Assembly: GCF_051020765.1 (NCBI RefSeq)
Contig: NC_134943.1
Span: 7,998,001-8,062,000, forward strand
Reading direction: 5' to 3'
Length of the DNA: 64,000 nucleotides
Origin: Lasioglossum baleicum
Lineage: Eukaryota; Arthropoda; Insecta; Hymenoptera; Halictidae
This document shows, piece by piece, positions 55,101-64,000 of this stretch (position 1 is its first letter; every line of letters begins with the position of its first letter). The translations under genes and the position numbers were made by a program. Below the pieces are notes generated by a model. The model saw nothing but the letters and a program-made list of their open reading frames with translations. It was not told the DNA's origin and ran no database searches.

Positions 55101-58100
55101 TGAGCTCCATTTTTCCATTCAACTTTGTCCTCAAGACATTTAGTGTATCTTTGAAAACAACAAAGATGTTTGAGGTGATACCGTTAGGTGACTCACTCCG
55201 TATAAAATGAACAGTATAATTTGTCAATTTCGTAATGTAACGCAGTCGACTCGAAACGCAGGTGGGTTCGGTTTTAACGCACTTTTGTCGGGAATACGTG
55301 GATACGTGGAAATGGTTAGGAGGATATAAGATGGGATCATGTGAAGTCGCAGGTGCAATTAGCGGGGGCATACGGCGAACTTCCGGTGCTGCTTCACGGT
55401 ACGGTGACCTGTTGAGAACCAAATACCAAGATTGCTGTATTGTTCATCACCGATAGCTGAGTTACTTAGCGTAACCACTAACCACACAGTGCTACACATT
55501 CTACGTATGTTTACGTTGCTCTTCTTCGATACTTTTTTCTGTCTCCTTCATTTCTACATTGTTAGCGTCTTCTACGCCAATGTCTATTTAAAATTGCTTC
55601 GTTTCTCTAAGCAAGAGTTGCAATTGACGTCAAGATAGATTTTATGTGACGTCAAGATAGATTTTAAATTACTTTAAATTAAGAAATTTCTTATCAATGA
55701 TTATATGTATATTTATACACTCCTCAAAAGAATTAAGGGATCACTTGTGCGAACCCGATCCCAATTTACGTGATCATAACTCCGTCAAAAATTGCCGTAT
55801 CGATATCGTTTAACAATGGTTTGAAAGCCTGAAACCTCTAGTTTCAGATGCTCTGTTTCAAATTGTTGCTATGTTGGTTTTTTACAAAGTTATAGCGAGA
55901 TGAAGACAACATTGACGGTTAACAAAAATTTTGTGCCACTTTGGAACATTGATTCTACAGGATCGAAACTTCGATCTGCAGTCGCCCCGGGTACAAATCT
56001 ATAGAATTACACACCAAATGCATAATAATTTATAGGAGAAAGGCACAAATTTTGAGTCCGGTAATGTAAAATTTACCTGAGAAAAATACCACAAATAAGT
56101 TGGCGAAGGTTCCATAACAAAAATAATGAAAAATAAAGAAGTTTTGTAATTTGATTAGCAGTGGTTTACAGTTTACACCGATATATCCAACCCCGTATCC
56201 GTATCCGTACACTGCTCGTCGACCGATGCAGCTCGAGAGCTTCTTGGCCCCTCGCCGGGTATGCCCGCAGTGGAGGGGATATTCTGTTCTCTTAGATCAA
56301 GGATTTAATGTATGCGTCCAGAATATTACATTCCCAAAGTTACAAGTTTTCTAAAAGTTTGGGAAGCTTGAATCGATACACTCTGGCTCTGGGGTCGAAA
56401 TAAAGAATACGTTCGAACCTATCTCCCTTGCATAGTCCGGAATCTTCGACTGCCCAATCGACGTAGAGGCCAGGCGCGTCTTCTCTCGGACCTGCCCCGA
56501 AACGAGGGCTCTTCGGGTCTGCGCTGACTTCCACTGCATGGATCGTCACTTGCGTAGAACCGGAAATACAACTAAGCAGATCAAAAACAAATCATCAAGT
56601 AGAACCGTCGTGCGTCGGTGTAAACTTCACGTTAAATGATCTGTGTTTTTGATAACCCATTTCTATCATTAGCGTATACATAAATAGATATGTATATGAA
56701 TACAGAGTGTCTGTTTTATCCGAATAGAGTGAAATATATTTTAAAGGAATGATGCTATGAAAAAAATGTTCGAACAAAGGTTGGGTCGTATTTATTTATA
56801 CGTCACGTGGTATAAATATATTTTTAATTTCTCGAATATATAATTGAACTATATCATTTTGTTGCCAGCTCTGAAGTAAAAATCGATTATTTCAATGTAA
56901 AAGAGTTTAGTTGTAAAAAAAGTAGCATTTTTACATTAATTTTATTACTTGGACGATTCTTAGACCACACGAGTGTACATGCAAGGAAAAGTGTTACTAT
57001 TATCTGCGGACAGGTACCTGAATATCGTGTCATTCTTTTGTTTTTCTTGGGACTCCGCCAGCTCCAAAGCAGCTTGAAGAGCTCGACTTTCTTCTCGAAG
57101 GGTCAAAAGTTCGAGTTCTTCTCGGCCAAGTCTATACTCCAGCTCTGCTTGCTGAATTCGCACGTCGATATTACTGAAACAAACAATTCAATTTTATACA
57201 TCGCACAGTTGCCCAGAATTCGTGTCTCGAGACGACCGGCGGGTTTGGATAATAGAAATTCACAGTTATCTCCACCGGTTGCTCTTATTAGTTCAAATTG
57301 TGGAGTTGAAGTTCAGATGACTACCGTTGGCAGAAAAATTTCGACCGAAACATTCGGTTGCTCGTGAAAAATCAATTTATCGGTTTATCGGTATCTACGT
57401 TCGTACACTGGAACGTGGTTCGGATAATAGAGTATCCGTTATAAGTTCGTATAACGGATAAAATTAAGTGACGGTAAACAAAAACTTGTTCGCATAAGCG
57501 AGGTGGGGATAAACGAAGTTGTACTGTATGTATGTATAGTTAGTCGCACAAGTATTCGCATCGGACCTCCACTACACTCAAAAAAACTTGTTCCAATTAA
57601 GTGACGTGTCTTCGGATTATCAGTGAATTTTTTGCTATACGTGTACACGCGTATGAAGTTTAACGAAGATATCGAGACTCTGTCTCTACCAATTTTGTTA
57701 TAAAAATCTTATTCGTTTAACTTCACTTTTGAAAACAACATGAAAGACACGAATTTTTCAATATTTTTACTATACCAAACACTGTAAATAATATGTACAA
57801 CAACCAGCCGATGCGATGGAACAGCGTTGATAACGACCTCTATCGTTGAAGCAACGTTAATCTCTACATAAAGAAACAATTACCTTATATGTAATTAATT
57901 TCCCTGATTAATGTCGTCTTATACATGGATTGTGCGTTGACTATGATTGCGCGTAAGCGTGTGTCCCTGAACCTATCTCGATCCTTAACGGTGGAGGAGA
58001 TGGGCAATTTTCTTAGATCCTAAAGATTCCGTTTTCTTAGATCAAGACCTTACTGTACTCTGGTCATGATTTTATATACATATTGTATAAAATATATAAT

Positions 58101-59887
58101 TCATGTAATTTTGATCGTTTTCACTTCAAAAACCTTCAAACACTCATAAATGTGTTGTGAAAATACTCCTGCGAAAAGTTTAATAGTTCCAAAAAGATTC
58201 CAACAAAATTGGTAAGAAAATGGCATTGAAAACTGGAATATGTACGTCGTTCCTGCTTTTTTTCTATTAAAGTGACAAAAGGCAGATAGTAAAATGTGCG
58301 AATGGTGGCTAATCTGCTTCATCCTAATTATCCTAATTTCATCCATCATCCTTCATCCTAATTTTCAGGACAACGACGCGTGACTGTAAGATACACAATG
58401 GACGCCGAAGTTCTTTCTATGTACTTACTCGGTAATGTCGAGCCGCTCAAGTGCAAGTTTCAAGTTTTTAATCGCCAGTCGTTTATTGTCTGCATCGCGT
58501 CGTAACCTCTGAAGGCGTTCCTCGGTGGCTTTTCTGTCTGCCTCGGTCAAAGGTGGTGCACCGTTACGCAATGCTAATCGATTCGTTAGACTGTTGCATA
58601 GCTGTCCTTTTAATCTGAAATCCAGTAAATTGCTTTTAACGACTAGGCCAATTACAGTAAATCCTCTATACAGTAATTCTTCAATCGAAGTCCTGGATCG
58701 CCTATCTAATCGAAGTCCAGTGCCTACTCACTCCACTGCCGGACAACGCTGCGCCGCGCTGTAGGGCGGCGATGATTGATCTCGGTTCGGGTATATCGGT
58801 GTGAACACCACAACATTGACTCGAGTGAATCGAATTCTCAAACTTCTTAATTTTCATTATTGTTTTATGGGACTTTTACTAGCTTATTCCTAGCATTTCT
58901 CTGATTAAAATGTCACCAAACACGATACAATTTCAACTGTATTTAGTGGTTTAATTGACGGTGAAAGTTTCGGGCGCAACGAAGAACAGCAACGACGCGA
59001 GCCTTTGAACAGTGCCGGCGACGGCGACTGTCCGCGTCTCTTTCTTTCCAATACGCTCCTCTTCGTTGCGTTCGAATCTTTCATCGTCGATTAAACCACT
59101 AAATACAGTTGAAATTATATCGCGTTTGGTGTTATTTTAATCAGAAAAATACCAGAAATAAGTTAGGAAAAGTCCCATAGAAAAATATGTAATGAAAAAT
59201 AAAGTATTTTTAACTGGCATTACATTGTGCAGAACACGCGGGCCTTTAAACTGTGCCGGCTCTCGATTGAAGTCTCGGCGCGGTCGGCGCGGTAAACGCA
59301 GTCATGAAAAAATAATGTTCCCATCGCCGTCCGTGCAGAACGCGGCTGTTGGACACCGATGGAGGATTTACTGTATACAAATTGTCAATTACAAGCAAGT
59401 CTAATGCACTTATAGGTTAAACTTCGCTTCAGCAAACTAAAATTTTTTAAACATTTTCATATAAACCTGTAGAATTGTAGATTGTGACGAGAAAATGGTA
59501 AAAATCCAAGTTTCAAGATTTTTTTCAAAATTTTCGATCCATAGACATATTGCCTACATTGAAATTGGTCGACTCTAATGTAACAGCTAAAGATACTTTC
59601 AATCATAGCAAAATCAAACTGAGAATAGTAGTAAACGATCGAACCGTTGCGCCGAAAGCATTTAACATTTATTAACAGCAAATAGATAGAAGAAACATAT
59701 TTAAAACTGAGAATGTTTCTTACGTTTGAATAATATTTTCTTTGTCACGCAATGCAATCCGGAGGGCATCCAATTCTTTGTAATGATCCCTGTTTCGATG
59801 TCCAGCTGGTGACGCGATTCCGCCGGAAACGCTGCCACCCTTCTTGCGTCTCGGTGTTGTCGACAAAGAAACCTCGATACTGGCCAT
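52190..59887 (-). CDS. Coiled-coil and PDZ domain protein, seven exons
   Basis: Scaffold-like protein. Exons, 5' to 3' on the minus strand: 59,887-59,724; 58,614-58,429; 57,173-57,018; 56,571-56,419; 54,507-54,246; 53,661-53,254; 52,588-52,190. Phases match at each junction and give 575 residues. Residues 33-168 form a long coiled coil (KELDALRIALRDKENIIQ, RLAIKNLKLALERLDIT, GREELELLTLREESRALQ). A PDZ domain spans about 176-255, with GLYV as the carboxylate-binding loop and ILEVNGKLVVG on the next strand. A second short coiled coil (RLTHRIGYLEEQVRDLL) follows. The tail is Ser/Pro/Gln-rich with RPAPPKKPLR, a possible SH3 ligand. ATG 59,887 abuts the acceptor, so upstream non-coding or coding exons must exist. 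I cannot name the orthologue. Confidence 0.85.
54234..54245 (-). other. Alternative 3' end of the PDZ gene by intron retention
   Basis: If the weak donor GTGCTGG after exon 5 is not used, translation continues VLD and stops at 54,236-54,234, giving a 310-residue form that lacks the Ser/Pro-rich tail and ends in a hydrophobic-x-x-acid-like C-terminus. Confidence 0.35.
54881..55200. mobile_element. TA-flanked MITE in PDZ-gene intron (320 bp)
   Basis: CAGGGTGAGTCATCTAACG at the left and CGTTAGGTGACTCACTCCG-like sequence at the right, flanked by TA on both sides. Inner inverted CACCTCAAAT and ATTTGAGGTG words. Intronic, no coding. Confidence 0.85.
55230..55460. other. Intronic ORF block
   Basis: A higher-GC intronic patch open in both directions; the minus strand reads REAAPEVRRMPPLIAPATS. 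It could be an alternative exon of the PDZ gene, but the flanking exons already join in phase without it and its edges lack clear splice sites. Confidence 0.2.
55717..56000. repeat. Tc1-like element end in intron
   Basis: ACACTCCTCAAAAGAATTAA followed by GGGATCA is a recurrent terminus of insect Tc1-like elements. Only one end is present. The adjoining interior has TTATAGCGAGATGAAG and no ORF. Confidence 0.5.
58725..59300. repeat. Palindromic GC-rich repeat (partner at 1.5 kb)
   Basis: 58,855-58,985 and 59,045-59,185 are inverted copies of one block (TTATGGGACTTTTACTAGCT against its mirror, AACACGATACAATTTCAACT against AGTTGAAATTATATCGCGTT), with GTGCCGGCGACGGCGAC between them. The flanking CACTCCACTGCCGG matches 1465-1760. 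Located in intron 1 of the PDZ gene. Confidence 0.7.
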
Positions 59888-60179
59888 CTACAAAAAGAAT
59901 AAATCGTCCGAGTCACAAACTTGCGGGTATAAAATTTAATCTTAAAAATAAATTCAGCACAAGTCATTTTTACAATCTCCATAAAGACGAACGGCTATAA
60001 TGTTTATAGAGTTGTTATAGTATTCTTTTCAGAATTGAATACAACTTAATTCTGGCGTACTAACGATTTCAAAATACATATATTAGTATTCAATCTCGCC
60101 GAAGGAGTCGCGCTTCAGCGGGTGGTTACGATATTAAAAAAGTTTGAGCCTACGGGTGTAATTTAAAAGCACTCGAAAG

Positions 60180-60560
60180 CGAAACCGAGGGTGGCAAAAC
60201 TGAACGAGGCATGAATATCAATTTATTGTTCCATTAAACCTATGATTTGTGATGATGGTTAGAAGAGAATGTCCTGACCTTAATGGACTTCCATGTCGGT
60301 ACCGTGCACGACGCTCGATGATCCTCGAGAAAGCAGCACTCCGTCCCCCTTGCTGGTATACGTATAGCGTAGAGAAGGTCAAATCTGGCCTTGACTGTGC
60401 AGCAACCAGAGAGGAGGACTCGATACCAGACCTTGCGCGTCCCACACGAGACAGTATCTGCTATACTGCTATACTGTATGTATACATATGTATACGTGCA
60501 GCACGCTTGCTGCACTTGAAAATCTATAGCCAACCGGACATCCTGCTTAGTCAACATCAT
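60180..60560 (-). promoter_or_regulatory. Possible 5' exon or promoter region of the PDZ gene
   Basis: A locally GC-richer block lies upstream of the first recognised coding exon. On the minus strand a donor-like AAGGTCAGG occurs near 60,280. ORFs exist in all directions but none is convincing. Assignment is by position only. Confidence 0.25.
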
Positions 60561-60611
60561 CACCGAGTATTTGAATGCGTGCTCTATTTTCGGGAACTAT
60601 ACATAGTATAT

Positions 60612-60840
60612 CTGTGGTTTTCAGGAAAAACGACGCTTCTCACAATTTCAAAAAATTCGAGTTTATGCATTAATTGACCTTTATAGGAGTTACGTATTTA
60701 CTATTTACCAGAAAAAACTCATGAAAACAAATTCGAAAGGCTGAAAAAATAATGCAATTTAACTGATGTCCTACATTCAATTCATACGCATAAGGCAAAA
60801 CAACATAAGTCCTCAATATTTTCAGATTATGACAATTGCA
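60612..60840. repeat. Dispersed repeat (partner at 7.25 kb)
   Basis: Same order as 7252-7475: TGTGGTTTTCAGGAAAAACG, ACCAGAAAAAACTCATG and CATACGCATAAGGCAAAACA. Confidence 0.65.
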
Positions 60841-61096
60841 AGTTGTGGTTGCTGTTTCTCTTTTCTATTTATATTAACCTGCTTGTACTGAATTTATTTT
60901 GTATGAAATGGAACGACAAAAATTAAGTATATTCTATATTTTTATTTTACCAAAAATAGCACAGTATTTTATACAAGCGATTCGACACAGAAAGGGAGGA
61001 CACAAAATCATTTTACTTCATTTATTTGTAACGCTTTCTTGAAACTTTTGCTTGCATAAAAACATCTGCATATAACATAAATTTAAAATTAAGTTC
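60841..61096. other. No gene seen
   Basis: AT-rich, nothing to support. Confidence 0.4.
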
Positions 61097-61330
61097 GAGT
61101 GGGGTAAGTGCGTCAACGGGGCAAGTGCGTCCTAGTTGACACTTTGTACAATATCCTATCAAAATGATAATTTTCAAGCAAAATTAGAATCCTACATAAT
61201 ACTAATTCATCAGTAATAACTGTAGAAAGAATTTGATACCAAGAGCGTTAAGTTTTTACATACCAGACTGAAAATACATCAGTTTAAAGTCCAACTTCGC
61301 AAAAACTAGGGCGCACTTACCCCACTCCGC
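61097..61330. mobile_element. MITE with GGGGTAAGTGCG ends
   Basis: GAGTGGGGTAAGTGCGTC at the left, GGGCGCACTTACCCCACTC at the right; a second GGGGCAAGTGCGTCC follows just inside the left end. Confidence 0.75.
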
Positions 61331-62595
61331 CTTATAACTATTTTTCTCATTTCAACCGCTGATCGAAATCAAGTGTTCTATTTCAGTTGAATATCAACCC
61401 ATTTTAAAAATAAGATGAAAAAACACAAGTTATGCTGGAAGCAATGAAGAACGATGGCTCCAATAATTTTAAGCTCGCGCATATAGGGAAAGCAAAGCTT
61501 CTCAGCCAAGGGATCCTACCTACAAGTTTAAAATGCAGTAACGAAATTATTGAAAAATACAGAAATTATCTGAACACTCAAAATAAAAATTAGGAGCAAT
61601 ATTTCTAATTTATTGTTTCATGTAATTTACTTTTCCGGGAATAAATGTTGCGTTCTATATTTATTTTCTTTTGCTACTATTATTATGGGACAAATGAAAT
61701 TCATCAACTGCTACTATTATTATGGGACAGAGGGAGTACCTAGGTATATTGAAAATCGAGTCGTTCTAGCTGTTTAAGGGCATGTAACACCTTAAGGTTT
61801 TCTAAGCAAGCGATAATATCAGATTTTCGAGACATCCGGTTCACGATTCTCTCGTACCCAGTTGGTGGTCCGCTGGTTCATTCAGGATACACTGTGCCCA
61901 CAATAGTCTCGCATCGCGTCCTCCTTCATCTTGGCATAGGATCAGAGGAAGGAAACATTCAGCAGAGTTTCGCATTGTCGGAAGGGATAGTAACCCGTCT
62001 CAAGGACCGGAATATTGTGACATTGTTCCGTAGGAGGGTCGAAGGTCGACGATTTTTATTCGCGTACCGTGGGACTTTCCCCGTGGTTTACCGTATCGAT
62101 TACCATATCTATAACGTTCAATGGCATTGCAAAGAAGAAGGAAAAAAATAAATATTCGCTTGTAGGTCAATGGGAAGTACATATCCAAAAGGTTTTGATG
62201 ATCTGTCAGTCAGTCAATCAGTGACAAAAGCGATTTTTGAGGTCCTATACCTCGGAACCTACTAATGTTGGGAGATTAATGTTTTGTCAACATTGAGACA
62301 TGATAGCATTTAACAAGTGTACGAAATTACATCTCTCCATCTGCCTCCAGTGCCGAGTTATAAGCGTCTAAAAAACGGCTAAGTTGATTCTTGTAAAAGG
62401 AGGTAGTGCGAGAACTTGGCTAGTACACTACCGTGCACCTAGATAAATAGCTTTATTAGAAGAACGCATGTGGAATTGACATAAAAAGTGTAATAAAACT
62501 AGCAATTGCAATTAAAATCACAATAAATATAATCAAAATTAAAATTACAACTACAATTAAAATCACAATCAAAATTGAAATTGAAATTGAAGCAG
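61331..62595. other. No gene seen
   Basis: A CTACTATTATTATGGGACA word is duplicated at 61,674 and 61,712. A 60% GC patch near 61,900-62,100 has an ORF without a domain. From 62,490 there is imperfect AATTAAAATCACAAT low-complexity repeat. Confidence 0.4.
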
Positions 62596-62660
62596 AAACA
62601 TTAACTCGAACAAATAATACCAATGCTCATACTGCTAAATAGATTATGGGTATATAAAAA
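62596..62660. repeat. Fragment of the 42-kb hairpin element
   Basis: CAAATAATACCAATGC followed by ATTATGGGTATATA matches 42,866-42,910 in the same order, so part of that unit is dispersed outside the tandem locus. Confidence 0.55.
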
Positions 62661-64000
62661 CCACACTGTTTATGGTCTTACAGACGTCTTTTTAGGACGT
62701 AAGGCTTTTAGACATAAAATGGACGTCTTTAAGACGTCGTGTGCTATTTGGGAACTATTTTCAATACACCTACTTATTTCCGTGAAGACAAATAAATCTT
62801 GAAATATCATTTCATGCAAACAAGAGTATTTCATTAACTATTTCCAATAATTTTTCAAATATTTTTAGCCAGGTATGACTATTATCCACATGTTACATCG
62901 TGGACTGTGACGCTTTAAGCCTTAAGGTGTGCCATTTCAAAGCGCATTTCCAGACATGAGATTTTCGAAGGGAATGTTTTCGACACGTACAAGGGACGAA
63001 ACTTTGCCTTAGGTAGTGCAGTTCAGACAGTAAAGGGCACTGACTCCTGGATCTGCAATCTTGCCGACCTGATCTGTCTGAGCCTTTGGACCCAAGGGCG
63101 TACCGCACCCTTTATTTTCTCGACAAATCAAAATTGATTTCAATCAAAATCTTGATCTATACATATGGAAACTTTACGTTCACCTATGTTTAAATTCACC
63201 ATTTTATAGATTCAGAACTGGGATCGTGAAAATGATATCTCGTAAAATACGGATATAACTTTAAAAAAAATGTATATAGCTAAACTAGAGATATCGCACA
63301 ATTTTTCATCTACTGTACCACTATTGCACTGCGGTTCAAATGATAGTTCAACTTTTGGTACAAGTTGTTTTTAATATAAAATATTGATTTTGGTTGTTAA
63401 AACTTTGAAGGATGAATTGGCGAAATCGATAAAAGTTTTAATAATCCGCAAATAAAATGTTAAATATGTCATTGTTGACATTCTTGTAAATAATAATTTC
63501 CTTCATTTAAACGCGTCGAAGTCATGCTATACATAACGTTCTAAGAATGTTTACATGATCATTTATAAACATTTTGTATGTATAATACAAGGAAATGTTC
63601 AACATCAGATTTATTCCTGAACATTGATTGTACTTGAAATGTTTGATACCTTAAAAATTTATAAAAATGCCAACGATTAGAAACATTCATATTTCTCAAT
63701 ACTTTTCATGTAAAACGTAAGTATTATCGTAAATGCAGCTTTCAAAAGTGAATTGAAGATACAAGCTGAAATAATTGGATTGAAGAATCTTGTTCATTAT
63801 ATTATATTACTTACTAATACGAAACTATTTGTATTCCTTATTGTTCATGATTTTTTAACAAATGTAACATACTAAAATTCATTATTGATATTTGAACGTA
63901 CTACATATTGGCTCATTATTGTTTTGATATTAAAATCACTAATAGAAATAATAGTATAAAATTGATATAATTGAACTATGAAGCCGTTAGCACGATTTCG
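62661..64000. other. No gene seen
   Basis: It has a perfect GACGTCTTTAAGACGTC palindrome at about 62,722. A minus-strand ORF at 62,893-63,108 lacks a domain. The rest to the window end is AT-rich. Confidence 0.4.

Noticed and set aside
60240..60677. Overlapping ORFs of 107-142 codons on both strands
   Set aside because: No domain and mutually exclusive frames. The CG-richer composition is better explained as a possible 5' UTR or promoter region.
61097..61330. Gene promoter from GGGGTAAGTGCG words
   Set aside because: The same words occur inverted at the other end, so they are transposon termini.

Overview
This looks like insect nuclear DNA, most likely from a hymenopteran (ant, bee or wasp). 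It is AT-rich and dense with decayed DNA transposons (mariner, Tc1, hAT and TTAA-target families). It carries a LINE 3' end of a kind I know from ant genomes, and two spliced genes with GT-AG introns. The order is an inference; the exact species cannot be read from the sequence.

Layout. 0-9.3 kb: remnants of two different hAT transposases, several long inverted repeats, a frameshifted Tc1-type transposase, a MADF-like fragment, and a broken mariner whose reading frame is split by a solo LTR. 9.3-41 kb: mostly gene-free DNA made of palindromic MITE-like elements. It includes four copies of one fully palindromic family, TTAA-flanked foldback elements, hAT derivatives with 8-bp target duplications, a 5'-truncated LINE with a 16-bp duplication, an internally deleted mariner, and a second solo LTR that carries a nested MITE. 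Two isolated exon-like segments (15.87 kb on +, 39.9 kb on -) may be first exons of genes with very long introns.

41.4-46.5 kb is the most unusual part. A unit of about 2 kb is present twice in tandem and is packed with stem-loops. Some are hairpins with AGAAG caps and unrelated but complementary stems. Others are branched modules, long-range closing stems of 13-22 bp, and tandem arrays of tiny hairpins whose stems change in a compensatory way while the loop stays ACGA-like. A separate array near 20 kb (six hairpins with covarying inner stems and partly covarying outer stems) follows the same design with a different sequence. These arrays match no family I know.

46.9-60 kb holds the two clear protein genes. 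On + is a six-exon replication factor C small subunit (RFC2/RFC40 type), the clamp loader for PCNA. Convergent to it on - is a seven-exon gene for a coiled-coil plus PDZ scaffold-like protein, with a possible alternative short form. 60-64 kb is again gene-poor and contains more repeat copies.
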